Source: Massilia alkalitolerans DSM 17462
GTDB lineage: Bacteria > Pseudomonadota > Gammaproteobacteria > Burkholderiales > Burkholderiaceae_D
Direction of reading: 5' to 3'
Assembly: GCF_000427785.1 (NCBI RefSeq)
Contig: NZ_ATYR01000002.1
Span: forward strand, 143,265-207,264
DNA: 64,000 nt
Part shown: in pieces, positions 20,615 to 31,393 of the stretch
Layout of the letters: every line of letters starts with the position of its first letter
How positions within the stretch are numbered: the stretch's first letter is position 1
Program-made: the position numbers and the translations under genes
Notes under the pieces: model-generated
Told to the model about the DNA's origin: nothing
The model's database searches: none
The model's input: only the letters and a program-made list of their open reading frames with translations

Positions 20615-22197
20615 ATGAAAAAGACCGCCGTCGTTCTGCTGACGCTCCTGCTGGCGATTGCCGGGATCGGCGGGCCGATCCTGCTCGCCATCGAGGAGTC
20701 GCAGCGGCAAGCCTTCAAGGCGGAAAGCACGCATGCGCTCGGCTACGCGCGCGACGTCGTGATGCGCGGCGACGAGACCGCCGCGCAGGTGGCCGCGGCC
20801 GTCAAGCGGCTGGCCCCGTACACGGACGCACCCTGTGCGCCGGCGAACATCGACCTCATGCGCGAGATCGACCTGGGCTCGACCTATATCCAGGCGGTCG
20901 GCTACGTCGAGGGCAACCAGATGCCCTGTTCGTCCATCGTCGGCAGCGCGCGCGTGCTCGACCTGGGCGTACCCGCCTATCGCAGCGCCACCGGCGCCGT
21001 GGTGCGCACCGACGTCCGCTTCCCCTTCGCGCCCCAGTATGCCTTCCTGGTCTTGCAGTACGGCAGCTACGCCGCCATCCTTCACGCACAATTGCCGATC
21101 GACACCGCCAAGAGCGAGCCCGACGTGTCGCTGGCGGTGGTGCCGCTCGATTTCTACGCGCCGATCAGCGCCCGCGGCCATATCGATCCCGGCTGGTCGA
21201 AACGCCTCGGCAGCGCGCGCGAGGTGGTGTTCGAGGAAGATGGCCACGTCGTCGCTGTAGTGCGTTCCTCGGCCTTCGGGACGGTCGGCATCGCCGCCGT
21301 GCCGCTGCACTACCTGGAAGACCGTTCCCAGGATTTCGCAGCCCGGCTGGTGCCGGTAGGCATGCTCGCCGGCATCGCGCTGGCCGGCGCGATCCTGTAC
21401 CTGGCGCGCCAGCAGATGGCCTTGCCCTATGCCGTGCGCAGCGCGCTGCGGCGCAAGGAATTTTTCCTGGAATACCAGCCGGTGGTCGAGCTGCGCAGCG
21501 GCCGCATGATCGGCGTCGAAGCGCTGGTGCGCTGGCGCCGGCCCACCGGCGAGATCGTCATGCCCGAGCTGTTCATTCCCATCGCCGAGCAGGACGAGAC
21601 CATCGTCAGGCTGACCCACCAGGTGCTGGAGCTGTTTGCCGCGACACCGGCTTCTACCTGGAGAGCCATCCGGACTTTCATATCGGTATCAACGTCGCGC
21701 CGGCCGACTTCCATTCGCCCGACTTCCTCGACAAGCTGCAGGCGACGCTCGAGCAGATGGGCGCGCATCCGTCCAGCATCATCCTCGAGGTGACCGAGCG
21801 CGGCATGCTCGACCCGGTGGTCGCGCGCGAGACCTCGGGCGCCTTGCGCGGGCACGGCTTCGCGATCGCGATCGACGATTTCGGCACCGGCTATTCGAGC
21901 CTGTCCTACCTGGAAACGCTGGAGCTCGATTACCTGAAGATCGACCGCAGCTTCATCGAGGCGATCGGCACCGGCGCCCCGACCAGCCAGGTGGTCGGGC
22001 ACATCATCGCCATGGCGCGCGACCTTGGACTGCGCATGATCGCGGAAGGGGTGGAGAGCCAGGCCCAGGCGGACTTCCTGCTCCGGCACGGGGTGCAGTA
22101 CGCGCAGGGCTGGCTGTTCGGGCAGCCGATGTCCTTCGCCGAGGTCCTGCGCCGGATGGAAGAGGCGGAGGAGCTGGCGGCGCGGGTGGCCGGCTAG
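20615..22197 (+). pseudogene. CSS-motif EAL-domain c-di-GMP phosphodiesterase gene with a single-base frameshift
   Basis: From ATG 20615 (MKKTAVVLLTLLLA, first membrane helix) the protein reads through a periplasmic CSS domain (NQMPCSSIVG), a second helix (VGMLAGIALAGAILYLA) and into the EAL domain (VEALVRWRRPTGE). At about 21640 the frame breaks: restoring one C in GCC(C)GCGACACC joins LFA to RDTGFYLESHPDF, and the EAL domain then continues (NVAPADF, EVTERG, DDFGTGYSSLSYL, KIDRSF, AEGVES) to 22197. As written, translation ends at 21793 without the catalytic core. Intact relatives are membrane c-di-GMP phosphodiesterases gated by periplasmic cysteine redox state. A sequencing error cannot be excluded. 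Confidence 0.82.
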
Positions 22198-23096
22198 GGT
22201 GCCGGCCCGCCACGCACGTCGGCGTGGCGCGCCACCAGTTCGCGCAGCACCGCGAGAGCCGGCGTGTCGTCGCCGGCGCGCCAAGCCATCAGGAGATCGA
22301 TTTCCGGCGCCGTTCCCGCCAGCGGCCGGATGCAGATCGAGGGGTTGGTCAGCGCCGTGACGTAGTCCGGCAGCAGGCCGATGCCCAGGCCCATGCCGAT
22401 CAGGTTCAGGTTGAGGAGGGCATTGGTGGCGACCTGCGCCACTTTCGGCCGCACCCCATGCTGGGCGAAATAGGCTTCAACGATCGGGTACAGCTCGCCT
22501 GAATACAGCGGATCGGTGTGGACGAAGGCTTCGCCGTCGAGTTGTTCGGGGGCGATCTCCTGGAACTGTGCGAGCGGGTGCGCGGCCGGCAGGACCACGA
22601 CCAGCGCTTCGCGCAGGACCACCTGGCTGGCGATGCCGGCCGACAGGACCGGTTTGCGCAGGAAAGCGATGTCGACCTCGTGATCGAGCAGCATCTTCTC
22701 CTGTTCGATGGTGGGGTTGCTGCGCAGCTCGACGCTCAGCTCGGGCAGGCGCATGCGCAGGCGCGGCAGGATCGCCGGGAAGATCCGGACCTCGGCGGCC
22801 GGCACGAAACCGATCTTGATCGTCGAATTGCCCTTGCGTCCGACATGGCGCGCCCGCATCACGGCCCGCTCGGCCTGCTCCAGCGTCAGGCGCGCCTCGG
22901 TCAGGAACACCTGGCCGGCGTCGGTCAGTTCCACCTTGCGGCGGGTGCGCGACAACAGCAGTGTTCCCACTTGTTCTTCGAGATCGCGGATCTGCTGGCT
23001 CAGCGAGGGCTGGGCCGTGCACAGGCGTTCGGCCGCACGCGTAAAGCTGAGTTCTTCGGCGACGGCGACGAAATAGCGCAGGTGGCGCAATTCCAT
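22194..23096 (-). CDS. hcaR: LysR-family activator of the phenylpropionate cluster (HcaR-like)
   Basis: 300 residues from ATG 23096 (GGAGGA upstream). N-terminal winged helix-turn-helix (LRYFVAVAEELSFTRAAERL, SLSQQIRDLEEQVG), then a substrate-binding half of the CatR/BenM/HcaR type (KIGFVPAAEVRIFP, LIGMGLGIGLLPDYV). It is divergent from hcaE over 137 bases, exactly as hcaR is in E. coli, so it is assigned as the activator responding to phenylpropionate or cinnamate; the effector is inference. The stop overlaps the convergent EAL gene by four bases. Confidence 0.85.
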   Translation of the reverse strand: MELRHLRYFVAVAEELSFTRAAERLCTAQPSLSQQIRDLEEQVGTLLLSRTRRKVELTDAGQVFLTEARLTLEQAERAVMRARHVGRKGNSTIKIGFVPAAEVRIFPAILPRLRMRLPELSVELRSNPTIEQEKMLLDHEVDIAFLRKPVLSAGIASQVVLREALVVVLPAAHPLAQFQEIAPEQLDGEAFVHTDPLYSGELYPIVEAYFAQHGVRPKVAQVATNALLNLNLIGMGLGIGLLPDYVTALTNPSICIRPLAGTAPEIDLLMAWRAGDDTPALAVLRELVARHADVRGGPAP

Positions 23097-23124
23097 GGGT
23101 TCCTCCGGGGCGATTGCTGTGTTA

Positions 23125-23147
23125 TCGCTAAAACGTCTTAAAAGCGA
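23125..23147 (+). promoter_or_regulatory. Candidate HcaR binding site in the hcaR-hcaE intergenic region
   Basis: TCGCT (23125-23129), 13-base AT-rich spacer, AGCGA (23143-23147), an imperfect dyad containing T-N11-A spacing as LysR boxes do. A TATTAT at 23157-23162 could be the hcaE -10 element. The site is 29 bases upstream of hcaR and 87 bases upstream of hcaE. Confidence 0.45.
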
Positions 23148-23233
23148 CAAACAAAATATTATACAGATGGGGGTCTTCCTACGATGATATGGCGAAGTTC
23201 TTCAACCATGAAGCCTCGTAGAGGAGACGCAAA

Positions 23234-24598
23234 ATGTCTGAAAAAGTCATCGACTTCGATGCGCTGGTCGACGCACGGACTGGCCGGGTTGCATCGTCGA
23301 TCTATACCGACCCCGAACTGTATGAACTGGAACTGGAGCGCATCTTCGGCCGCTGCTGGCTGTTCCTGGCCCATGTCAGCCAAATCCCCAAGGCTGGCGA
23401 CTTCTTCAATACCTATATGGGCGAAGACCCGATCATCGTGGTGCGCCAGAAGGATGGTTCGGTCAAGGCCTTCCTGAACCAGTGCCGTCACCGCTCGATG
23501 CGGGTCAGCCACGCCGACTGCGGCAATACCCGTGCCTTCACCTGTCCCTACCACGGCTGGTCCTACGGCACCGACGGCAGCCTGGTCGACGTGCCGCTGG
23601 AACAGCGCGCCTATCCGCACGGCCTGTGCAAGGAAAAGCTCGGCCTGCAGGAAGTGACGCGGGTGGTCGAGTACAAGGGCCTGATCTTCGGCAACTGGGA
23701 TCCGGAGGCCCCGGACCTCGGGGAATACATGGGCGACATCGCCTGGTATCTGGACGGCGTGCTGGACCGCCGCTCGGGCGGCACCGAGATCGTCGGCGGC
23801 GTGCAGAAATGGGTCATCGACTGCAACTGGAAGCTGCCGGCGGAACAGTTCGCCAGCGACCAGTATCACGCGCTGTTTTCGCACGCTTCGGCGGTGCAGG
23901 TGCTGGGCGCCAAGCCCGATGCCGCCGAGAAGGCGCTCGGCGCCGGCCAGACCGCGCGTCCCGTCTGGGAGACCGCCAAGGACGCGCTGCAGTACGGCCA
24001 GGCCGGACACGGCAGCGGCTTCTTCTTCACCGAAAAACCGGACGCCAACGTCTGGGTGGACGGCATGGTGTCGCAATACTACCGCGACACCTATGCCGAG
24101 GCCGAACAGCGCCTGGGCAAGGTGCGGGCCCTGCGCCTGGCCGGCCACAACAACATGTTCCCCACCATGTCGTGGCTGAACGGCACCGCCACGCTGCGGG
24201 TCTGGCACCCGCGCGGCCCGAACCAGGTGGAAGTCTGGGCATTCTGCATCGCCGACAAGGACGCCCCGGAAGAGGTGAAGCAGGCCTTCGAACGCAGCGC
24301 CACGCGCGCCTTCGGTCCCGCGGGCTTCCTCGAGCAGGACGATTCCGAGAACTGGGTCGAGATCCAGAAGGTGTTGCGCGGCAAACGTGCGCGCGCCACC
24401 AAGCTGGTGGTCGAGATGGGCATCGGCAATGAAAAGAAACGCGAGGACGGCATCCCCGGCGTGACCAACTACATCTTTTCGGAGACGGCCGCGCGCGCGA
24501 TGTACCGCCGCTGGGCCGACCTGCTGGCCTGCGACAGCTGGGAGCAGGTGCACGAGCGCACCCGCGCCTACGACGAGGAGGTGCTCAAGCATGGCTGA
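23234..24598 (+). CDS. hcaE: 3-phenylpropionate/cinnamic acid dioxygenase, alpha subunit
   Basis: 454 residues, preceded by GAGGAGA. The Rieske [2Fe-2S] ligands are C84-x-H86 and C104-x-x-H107 (CPYHGWSYG); the mononuclear iron ligands include H212 and H217 in [11 protein letters not shown]. The protein reads almost like E. coli HcaE, for example [43 protein letters not shown] and [10 protein letters not shown]. It adds O2 to positions 2,3 of the ring to give the cis-dihydrodiol. First gene of a ten-gene run; its end overlaps hcaF by eight bases. Confidence 0.96.
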   Translation: MSEKVIDFDALVDARTGRVASSIYTDPELYELELERIFGRCWLFLAHVSQIPKAGDFFNTYMGEDPIIVVRQKDGSVKAFLNQCRHRSMRVSHADCGNTRAFTCPYHGWSYGTDGSLVDVPLEQRAYPHGLCKEKLGLQEVTRVVEYKGLIFGNWDPEAPDLGEYMGDIAWYLDGVLDRRSGGTEIVGGVQKWVIDCNWKLPAEQFASDQYHALFSHASAVQVLGAKPDAAEKALGAGQTARPVWETAKDALQYGQAGHGSGFFFTEKPDANVWVDGMVSQYYRDTYAEAEQRLGKVRALRLAGHNNMFPTMSWLNGTATLRVWHPRGPNQVEVWAFCIADKDAPEEVKQAFERSATRAFGPAGFLEQDDSENWVEIQKVLRGKRARATKLVVEMGIGNEKKREDGIPGVTNYIFSETAARAMYRRWADLLACDSWEQVHERTRAYDEEVLKHG

Positions 24599-25127
24599 CA
24601 CCGATCGCATGCCCCGCGTGCCGATGGAACTGCACCACGAAATCGCGCAGTTCCTGTACCACGAGGCCGAGCTGCTGGACGACTGGCGCTTCCGCGACTG
24701 GCTGGACCTGCTGGCCCAGGACATCGAGTACACCATGCGCACCACGTCCAACGCCCAGACGCGCGACCGCCGGCGCGGCGTGCAGCCGCCCACCACCTGG
24801 ATCTTCAACGACACCCATGCGCAACTCGAACGGCGCATCGCGCGCCTCGAGACCGGCATGGCCTGGGCCGAGGAGCCGCCGTCGCGGACCCGGCACCTGG
24901 TCACCAACCTGGTGGTGCGCGCCACGGAGAACCCCGACGAATTCGAGATCCGCCTGAACTACCTGCTGTACCGCACCCAGAAGGAGCGCGACCAGGCGCT
25001 CTATGCCGGCAAGCGCATGGACCGGGTACGCCGCGCCGAGACCGCCGCGGGCTGGCAGATCTGCCGCCGCGAGATCGTGCTCGACCAGGCCACCCTGACC
25101 ACCCACAACCTCAGCGTACTTTTCTGA
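24591..25127 (+). CDS. hcaF: 3-phenylpropionate/cinnamic acid dioxygenase, beta subunit
   Basis: 178 residues of the ring-hydroxylating dioxygenase small-subunit family (NTF2-like cone fold): early [26 protein letters not shown], then [20 protein letters not shown], and a C-terminal [22 protein letters not shown]. The subunit is structural and supports the alpha3-beta3 hexamer. Translationally coupled to hcaE through an 8-base overlap; hcaC follows after 5 bases. Confidence 0.95.
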   Translation: MADTDRMPRVPMELHHEIAQFLYHEAELLDDWRFRDWLDLLAQDIEYTMRTTSNAQTRDRRRGVQPPTTWIFNDTHAQLERRIARLETGMAWAEEPPSRTRHLVTNLVVRATENPDEFEIRLNYLLYRTQKERDQALYAGKRMDRVRRAETAAGWQICRREIVLDQATLTTHNLSVLF

Positions 25128-25132
25128 CAGCC

Positions 25133-25453
25133 ATGACACGTATTCTCGTTTGCGAAGACAAGGCCTTGCCGGACGGCGGGGCGATCAAGATCGACGGCCC
25201 GAACGAAGCGCTCGCCGTGTTCCGTTCGAACGGCGAAGTATTCGCCCTGGCCGACCGCTGCAGCCACGGCAATGCCTCGATGTCGGAAGGCTATGTCGAG
25301 GACGACGGCACGGTCGAGTGCCCGCTGCATGCGGCGCGCTTCTGCCTGAAGACCGGCGCGGCCCTGTGCCAGCCGGCCACCGAGCCGCTGCGCACCTTCC
25401 CGGTCGCCGTGGTCAACGGCAACATCTACATCGAACTCCCGGAGGCCGCGTGA
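25133..25453 (+). CDS. hcaC: Phenylpropionate dioxygenase Rieske ferredoxin
   Basis: 106 residues, the same length as E. coli HcaC. The Rieske cluster ligands are in [11 protein letters not shown] (C-x-H) and [12 protein letters not shown] (C-x-x-H). It carries electrons from the reductase HcaD to the oxygenase HcaEF. The stop shares its last base with the ATG of hcaB (TGATG). Confidence 0.95.
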   Translation: MTRILVCEDKALPDGGAIKIDGPNEALAVFRSNGEVFALADRCSHGNASMSEGYVEDDGTVECPLHAARFCLKTGAALCQPATEPLRTFPVAVVNGNIYIELPEAA

Positions 25454-26283
25454 TGCGCGCGCCGCAGGAGGGCGGCTGGCTGCGCGGCCAGGTGGCATTG
25501 ATTACCGGCGGCGGCTCCGGGCTCGGGCTGGCGCTGGTCGAGCGATTCCTGGTGGAGGGCTGCCGGGTGGGCGTACTGGAGCGCTGCGCCGACAAGGTGG
25601 CCGCGCTGGAAGCGCGCTTCGGCGCCGACGTGGTCGCCGTGCAGGGCGACGTGCGCTTGTTCGCCGACAATGCGCGCGCCGTGGCCGCCACGCTCGCGCG
25701 CTTCGGCAAGCTCGACACCTTTGTCGGCAACGCCGCGATCTGGGATCATGGCGCGGGCCTGATGGACCTGCCCCCGGAGCAGCTGGACCAGGGTTTCGAC
25801 GAGCTGTTCCCGGTCAACGTCAAGGGCTACCTGCTCGGCGCCAAGGCCGCCGCCGCGGCCCTGGTCGAGAGCGAGGGCAGCATGATCTTCACGCTCTCCA
25901 ACGCCGCATTCTACCCGGGCGGGGGCGGTCCGTTGTACACCGCCAGCAAGCACGCCGCCGTGGGCCTGGTGCGCCAGCTGGCATATGAGCTGGCGCCCAA
26001 GGTACGCGTGAACGGCGTCGCGCCATGCGGCATGGCGAGCGACCTGCGCGGCCCGGCCGCGCTCGGCCAGGAAGGCAAGCGCATCATGGATTCGCGCTCG
26101 CCCGAGGCGATCGCCGGCATCCTGCCGCTGCAGTTCTTCCCCGATGCCGCCGATTTCACCGGTCCCTACGTCATGCTGGCCTCGACCGCCAACAACCGCG
26201 TGCTGAGCGGCGTGATGATCAATGCCGATGCCGGCCTGGGCATCCGCGGCATCCGCCACGTGGCGGGCGGCCTGCATCTGTGA
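25453..26283 (+). CDS. hcaB: 2,3-dihydroxy-2,3-dihydrophenylpropionate dehydrogenase
   Basis: 276 residues starting at ATG 25453, overlapping the hcaC stop by one base. An SDR of the cis-dihydrodiol dehydrogenase group: TGGGSGLG cofactor motif, catalytic YTASK, and the late [17 protein letters not shown] loop typical of BphB/HcaB. It oxidises the dihydrodiol to the 2,3-dihydroxyphenyl product with NAD+, restoring aromaticity. An ORF start further upstream at 25150 lies inside hcaC and is not used. Confidence 0.94.
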   Translation: MRAPQEGGWLRGQVALITGGGSGLGLALVERFLVEGCRVGVLERCADKVAALEARFGADVVAVQGDVRLFADNARAVAATLARFGKLDTFVGNAAIWDHGAGLMDLPPEQLDQGFDELFPVNVKGYLLGAKAAAAALVESEGSMIFTLSNAAFYPGGGGPLYTASKHAAVGLVRQLAYELAPKVRVNGVAPCGMASDLRGPAALGQEGKRIMDSRSPEAIAGILPLQFFPDAADFTGPYVMLASTANNRVLSGVMINADAGLGIRGIRHVAGGLHL

Positions 26284-26293
26284 GGACGACACC

Positions 26294-27520
26294 ATGAATC
26301 GTCCCGTCCATGTCATCGTCGGTGCCGGCCAGGCCGGCGCCAATGCCGCGGCGGAACTGCGCCGCCAGGGTTTCACCGGCCGCGTGCTGCTGGTGGGCGA
26401 CGAGCCCCATCCGCCCTACGAGCGCCCGCCGCTGTCGAAGGACGTGCTGCTGCGTCCGCAGGACACCCGCTGCGCAGTGCACCCGGAGGGCTTCTACGAG
26501 GAGCAGGGCATCGAGCTGAAACTGGGCGTGTCCGCGCTCGCGCTCGAGCCCCTGGCGCGCGTCCTGCGCCTGGCCGGCGGCCAGGACATCGCCTACGACA
26601 AGCTGCTGCTGGCGACCGGCGCCCGCGCGCGCCGCCTGCCGGTGCTCGATGCGCTCGGCGCGAACGTGCATACCCTGCGCACGCTCGACGACGCGCGCCG
26701 GCTCGGCGCCGAGCTGCGCCCGGGGCGCCGCATCGTGCTGGTCGGCGCCGGCGTGATCGGGCTGGAACTGGCCTCGAGCGCGGTCGACCTGGGCGCACGC
26801 GTGACCGTGGTCGAGCCGGCCCGCGCGGCCATGGGCCGTTGCGCGCCGCCGCTCCTGAGCGGATTCCTGTGCGATGCGCACCGCCGCCGCGGCGTGAGCC
26901 TGCGCTTCGGCGCCGGGGTCGACAGTGCGCGCCGCGAGAACGGCGACATCGTGCTGGAACTGCAGGACGGCACCCGCATCCTCGCCGACGCCGTCATCTA
27001 CGGCATTGGCGTTGAGCCCGACATCGCGCTCGCGCTCGGGGCCGGACTGGAGATCGACGGCGGCATCGTGGTCGACGCCGGCTGCCGGACATCGAGCCCG
27101 CACATCTACGCGGCCGGCGACGTCGCCGTGCGGCGCGGCCAGCCGCGCCGCGAGACCTGGGAAAACGCCCAGAAGCAGGGCATCGCGGCGGCGCGCGCCA
27201 TGCTCGGCCTGCCGCTGGAAGCGGAATGCGCGCCCTGGTTCTGGACCGACCAGTGCGGCTACAACGTCCAGTGCGTGGGCGACATGGCGGCGCCGCGCTG
27301 GATCGTGCGTGGCGACCTGGGCGCGCCGCCCTGCGTGCTGTTCGGGCTGGATGCCGAGGGCGCGCTGGTCGGCGCCATCACCGTCAACCTGGGTCGCGAG
27401 ATGCGCAGCGCGCGCGAACTGGTGGACCGGCGCGCCCGGCTGGCGCCGGAAGTGCTGCAGGACCCCGACCAGGCGCTGCGCGCGCTGGCCAAGGCGGCAG
27501 GCGAAGCCCAGCCGGCCTGA
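26294..27520 (+). CDS. hcaD: Phenylpropionate dioxygenase ferredoxin reductase
   Basis: 408 residues from ATG 26294. Two nucleotide-binding folds: FAD site IVGAGQAGANAAAELRRQGF and NADH site LVGAGVIGLELASSAVDLG, with YERPPLSKDVLL, ATGARARRLP and IYAAGDVAV as standard reductase marks and WTDQCGYNVQCVGD near the C-terminus. It passes electrons from NADH to HcaC. It closes the hca half; an 83-base gap, the longest in the cluster, separates it from mhpB and could hold an internal promoter, though I see no convincing one. Confidence 0.94.
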   Translation: MNRPVHVIVGAGQAGANAAAELRRQGFTGRVLLVGDEPHPPYERPPLSKDVLLRPQDTRCAVHPEGFYEEQGIELKLGVSALALEPLARVLRLAGGQDIAYDKLLLATGARARRLPVLDALGANVHTLRTLDDARRLGAELRPGRRIVLVGAGVIGLELASSAVDLGARVTVVEPARAAMGRCAPPLLSGFLCDAHRRRGVSLRFGAGVDSARRENGDIVLELQDGTRILADAVIYGIGVEPDIALALGAGLEIDGGIVVDAGCRTSSPHIYAAGDVAVRRGQPRRETWENAQKQGIAAARAMLGLPLEAECAPWFWTDQCGYNVQCVGDMAAPRWIVRGDLGAPPCVLFGLDAEGALVGAITVNLGREMRSARELVDRRARLAPEVLQDPDQALRALAKAAGEAQPA

Positions 27521-27603
27521 GCACCCCTGAACGGCGATGCTCCCAAGCGGATCACCGCCGCCGACATATTGACTGATCCGTCTCCTGACGGCTGGAGTTT
27601 GAC

Positions 27604-28548
27604 ATGCCCATCCATCTTGAATGTCTGTCCCATACGCCGCTGCGCGGCTACTTCGATCCGGCGCCGGAGGTGCTGGCCGAGGTCGAGCGCGTGCAGGCGG
27701 CGGCGCGCGAGCGCGTGCTGGCCTACGACCCGGAACTGGTGGTCGTGTTTTCCCCCGACCACTACAACGGCTTCTTCTACGACATGATGCCGCCGTTCTG
27801 CATCGGCGCGGCGGCCGATTCGATCGGCGACTACCGGAGCCTGGCCGGACCGCTTGACGTGCCGCGCTCGCTGGCCAGGGAACTGGCCGAGAGCGTGCTG
27901 GCCGCCGACCTCGATTGTGCCTTGTCCTACCGGATGCAGGTCGACCACGGCTGTGCCCAGGCCCTGGAAGTGCTGACCGGCGCGCTGGACCGCTACCCGG
28001 TGATTCCGGTGTTTATCAACTCGGTGGCCCCGCCGATGGCCAGCCTGCGCCGCGCGCGCCTGCTCGGCGAGGCGATCGGCCGCTTCCTGGCGCGGACCGG
28101 CAAGCGGGTGCTGGTGGTCGGTTCCGGCGGCATCTCGCACGAGCCGCCGGTGCCGGAACTGGCGGGCGCGAACGCGGAACTGGCGAACCGCCTGATCGAC
28201 GGCCGTAACCCCACGCTTGAGGCGCGCCGCCAGCGCCAGGAGCGCACCGTCGCCGCCGCCCAGGCATTCGCGGCCGGCACCAGCAGCATGCGCCCGCTCA
28301 ACCCGGAGTGGGACCGCGCCTTCCTGGAGCGCCTGGCCGGCGAACTGCCGGCGGTCGACGGCATGACCGACGCGGCCATCACCCGCGACGGCGGCAAGTC
28401 GGCGCATGAGATCCGCACCTGGGTCGCCGCCTTCGGCGCGCTGTCCGCCTGCGGCCCCTACCGTGCGTCGATCGATTTCTATCGTCCGATTCCCGAATGG
28501 ATCGCGGGTTTCGGGGCCATGCACGCCGTCCCCCTCGCGGCGGCATAA
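27604..28548 (+). CDS. mhpB: 3-(2,3-dihydroxyphenyl)propionate 1,2-dioxygenase
   Basis: 314 residues, identical in length to E. coli MhpB, a type II (LigB-superfamily) extradiol dioxygenase using Fe(II). Recognisable segments are LECLSHTPLRGYFDP, VVFSPDHYNGFFYDMMPPFC, YRMQVDHGCAQALE and GSGGISHEPPVPEL; the His residues in these blocks are the likely metal and acid-base residues. It cleaves the catechol ring meta to the side chain. Preceded by CTGGAG. It follows hcaD directly, joining the hca and mhp halves. Confidence 0.95.
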   Translation: MPIHLECLSHTPLRGYFDPAPEVLAEVERVQAAARERVLAYDPELVVVFSPDHYNGFFYDMMPPFCIGAAADSIGDYRSLAGPLDVPRSLARELAESVLAADLDCALSYRMQVDHGCAQALEVLTGALDRYPVIPVFINSVAPPMASLRRARLLGEAIGRFLARTGKRVLVVGSGGISHEPPVPELAGANAELANRLIDGRNPTLEARRQRQERTVAAAQAFAAGTSSMRPLNPEWDRAFLERLAGELPAVDGMTDAAITRDGGKSAHEIRTWVAAFGALSACGPYRASIDFYRPIPEWIAGFGAMHAVPLAAA

Positions 28549-28572
28549 ACCGGACAAGCAAAGGAGAAAGCC

Positions 28573-29361
28573 TTGACCTCCCCACAACTCATCGACACCC
28601 TCGCGGCCAGGCTGCGCGAGGCGGAACAACGACGCCAGCCGGTCGCCCCGGTGCGCGGCGAGATCGGGCCCGACGATACCGAACTGGCGTATGCCGTGCA
28701 GCAGGCCAACGTGGAAGCGCGCCTGGCGCGCGGCGAGCGCATCGTCGGCCGCAAAATCGGCCTGACCTCCCTCGCGGTGCAGCGCCAGCTGGGCGTGGAT
28801 CGCCCGGACTTCGGCGCGCTGTTCGCCAGTATGGCCTACGGCGACGGCGAGACCATCCCGCTGGGACGCCTGATCCAGCCGAAGGTCGAAGCCGAGATCG
28901 CGCTGGTGCTCGAACACGACCTGGTCCACGAGAAGCACAGCTTCGCCGACATCCTGGGCGCCACTGCTTACGCGCTGGCGGCGATCGAAGTGGTCGACAG
29001 CCGCATCCGCAACTGGGACATCCGCTTCGTGGACACCGTCGCCGACAACGCCTCGAGCGCGCTGTTCGTGCTGGGCTCGCGCCCGGTGCGACTGGATCAG
29101 CTCGACCTGGCCGGTTGCCGGATGACGATGCAGCAGGACGGCGAACAGGTGTCGCAGGGCGTCGGCGCCGCCTGCCTCGGCAACCCGCTGAATGCAGCGA
29201 TGTGGCTGGCCGACACGATGGTGAAGCTCGGCACGCCCCTGCGCGCCGGCGATGTGCTGCTCACCGGCGCGCTCGGGCCGATGGTCGCCGTGACCGGGCC
29301 GGGCAGCTTCACGGCCCAGATCGACGGGCTGGGCAGCGTACGTGCGGTATTCGGCGAATAA
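28573..29361 (+). CDS. mhpD: 2-oxopent-4-enoate (2-hydroxypentadienoate) hydratase
   Basis: 262 residues starting at TTG 28573, supported by AAGGAGA eight bases upstream. Family marks: [49 protein letters not shown] and the C-terminal [15 protein letters not shown]. It hydrates 2-hydroxypenta-2,4-dienoate to 4-hydroxy-2-oxovalerate. The TTG start may tune expression down relative to its neighbours. Confidence 0.94.
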   Translation: MTSPQLIDTLAARLREAEQRRQPVAPVRGEIGPDDTELAYAVQQANVEARLARGERIVGRKIGLTSLAVQRQLGVDRPDFGALFASMAYGDGETIPLGRLIQPKVEAEIALVLEHDLVHEKHSFADILGATAYALAAIEVVDSRIRNWDIRFVDTVADNASSALFVLGSRPVRLDQLDLAGCRMTMQQDGEQVSQGVGAACLGNPLNAAMWLADTMVKLGTPLRAGDVLLTGALGPMVAVTGPGSFTAQIDGLGSVRAVFGE

Positions 29362-29386
29362 GCAGACAAATAAAAGGACTCAAGCG

Positions 29387-30331
29387 ATGAGCAAGAAACT
29401 CAAGGCCGCGATCATCGGATCGGGCAACATCGGCACCGACCTGATGATCAAGATCCTGCGCCATGGCCGCCATATCGAGATAGCGGCGATGGTGGGGATC
29501 GACCCGAACTCCGACGGCCTGGCACGCGCGGCGCGCATGGGCGTGGCGGTCACCCACGAAGGCGTGGAAGGCCTGACGCGGATGCCGGTCTTCGCCGACA
29601 TCGATGTGGTGTTCGACGCCACCTCGGCCTCGGCCCACGTCGACAACGACGCCTTCCTGCGGCAACTCAAGCCCGGCATCCGCATGGTCGACCTGACGCC
29701 GGCGGCGATCGGCCCCTATTGCGTCCCGGTGGTGAACGGCGACGCCCACCTCGACGCCCCCAACGTGAACATGGTCACCTGCGGCGGCCAGGCCACCATC
29801 CCGATGGTGGCGGCGGTGGCGCGCGTGGCGCCGGTAGCGTACGGCGAAATCGTCGCCTCGATCTCCAGCCGCTCGGCCGGCCCCGGCACCCGCGCCAACA
29901 TCGACGAATTCACCGAGACCACCTCGCGCGCGATCGAGGAGGTCGGCGGGGCGCGCAAGGGCAAGGCCATCATCGTGCTCAATCCGGCCGAGCCGCCCTT
30001 GATGATGCGCGACACGGTCTACTGCATGACTGTCCTGGACGCCGACCAGGACGCGATCCGCCGCTCGGTGGCCGAGATGGCGGCCGCGGTGCAGCAGTAT
30101 GTGCCGGGCTATCGCCTCAAGCAGGAAGTGCAGTTCGACCGGCTCGAGGAGGCCCCGAACCTGCCAGGCATCGGCCGGATGGCCGGCCTGAAGGTCTCGG
30201 TGTTCCTGGAGGTCGAAGGCGCCGCCCACTATCTTCCGGCCTATGCCGGCAACCTCGACATCATGACCAGCGCGGCCCTCAACACGGCCGAACGCATGGC
30301 CGAACGTCGACTTTCCGCAAGCGCGGCTTAA
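29387..30331 (+). CDS. mhpF: Acetaldehyde dehydrogenase, acylating
   Basis: 314 residues from ATG 29387. NAD site [17 protein letters not shown], catalytic Cys in [14 protein letters not shown], and [17 protein letters not shown], all typical of MhpF/BphJ. It converts acetaldehyde, received by channelling from the aldolase MhpE, into acetyl-CoA with NAD+ and CoA. The gene order mhpF-mhpE with 13 bases between them fits the physical complex. Confidence 0.95.
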   Translation: MSKKLKAAIIGSGNIGTDLMIKILRHGRHIEIAAMVGIDPNSDGLARAARMGVAVTHEGVEGLTRMPVFADIDVVFDATSASAHVDNDAFLRQLKPGIRMVDLTPAAIGPYCVPVVNGDAHLDAPNVNMVTCGGQATIPMVAAVARVAPVAYGEIVASISSRSAGPGTRANIDEFTETTSRAIEEVGGARKGKAIIVLNPAEPPLMMRDTVYCMTVLDADQDAIRRSVAEMAAAVQQYVPGYRLKQEVQFDRLEEAPNLPGIGRMAGLKVSVFLEVEGAAHYLPAYAGNLDIMTSAALNTAERMAERRLSASAA

Positions 30332-30344
30332 GCGAGGAATGCAC

Positions 30345-31370
30345 ATGTTCGACAAGACCAAGAAGATCTACGTCTCCGACGTCACCCTGCGCGACGGCAT
30401 GCACGCGGTGCGCCACCAATACAGCCTGGAGCAGGCGGTCGCGATCGCCAAGGTCCTGGATGCGGCCGGGGTCGATTCGATCGAGGTCGCCCACGGCGAC
30501 GGCCTGCAGGGCGCCAGCTTCAACTACGGCTTCGGCGCCCATACCGACCTGGAGTGGATCGCGGCGGTGGCCGAGAATGTCCGGCACGCCAAGGTGGCGA
30601 CCCTGCTGCTGCCGGGCATCGGCACCATCCACGACCTGAAGAACGCCTACGAGGCCGGCGCCCGCGTGGTGCGCGTGGCCACCCACTGCACCGAGGCCGA
30701 CATCTCGCGCCAGCACATCGAGTACGCCCGCGAACTGGGCATGGACACGGTGGGCTTCCTGATGATGAGCCACATGACCACGCCGCACGAACTCGCCCAG
30801 CAGGCGAAGAAGATGGAGAGCTACGGCGCCACCACGATCTACGTGGTCGATTCGGGCGGCGCGATGAACATGTACGACATCGCCGAGCGCTTCAAGGCCT
30901 TCAAGGACACCCTCAAGCCCGAGACCGGGACCGGCATGCACGCCCACCACAACCTGTCGCTGGGCGTGGCCAATTCGATCGTGGCGCTGGAGCACGGCTG
31001 CGACCGGATCGACGCCAGCCTGACCGGAATGGGCGCCGGCGCCGGCAACGCGCCGCTGGAAGTGTTCGTGGCGGCGGTCGACCGCATGGGACTGGCCCAC
31101 GGCTGCGACGTACGCAAGCTGATCGACGGGGCCGAGGACATCGTGCGCCCGTTGCAGGAGCGCCCGGTGCGGGTCGACCGCGAGACCCTGGCGCTCGGCT
31201 TTGCGGGCGTGTACAGCAGCTTCCTGCGCCATTCGGAAGCGGCGGCGCAGAAGTACGGCCTGCCGGCCTTCGACATCCTGGTCGAACTCGGCAAGCGCCG
31301 CATGGTCGGCGGCCAGGAAGACATGATCGTCGACGTGGCGCTCGACATGCTCAAGCGCCGCGCACAGTAG
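30345..31370 (+). CDS. mhpE: 4-hydroxy-2-oxovalerate aldolase
   Basis: 341 residues. DRE-TIM barrel enzyme: [15 protein letters not shown] at the N-terminus, Mn2+-binding [13 protein letters not shown], and the [17 protein letters not shown] loop. It splits 4-hydroxy-2-oxovalerate into pyruvate and acetaldehyde. Two in-frame ATGs exist at 30339 and 30345; GAGG at 30334-30337 leaves only one base to the first and seven to the second, so 30345 is chosen. Confidence 0.95.
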   Translation: MFDKTKKIYVSDVTLRDGMHAVRHQYSLEQAVAIAKVLDAAGVDSIEVAHGDGLQGASFNYGFGAHTDLEWIAAVAENVRHAKVATLLLPGIGTIHDLKNAYEAGARVVRVATHCTEADISRQHIEYARELGMDTVGFLMMSHMTTPHELAQQAKKMESYGATTIYVVDSGGAMNMYDIAERFKAFKDTLKPETGTGMHAHHNLSLGVANSIVALEHGCDRIDASLTGMGAGAGNAPLEVFVAAVDRMGLAHGCDVRKLIDGAEDIVRPLQERPVRVDRETLALGFAGVYSSFLRHSEAAAQKYGLPAFDILVELGKRRMVGGQEDMIVDVALDMLKRRAQ

Positions 31371-31393
31371 ATTGACACACAAGGAGACACAAG

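Noticed and set aside
27521..27603. Internal promoter or terminator between hcaD and mhpB
   Set aside because: Only weak, imperfect complementarity and no convincing -35/-10 pair; left as an unassigned 83-base gap.
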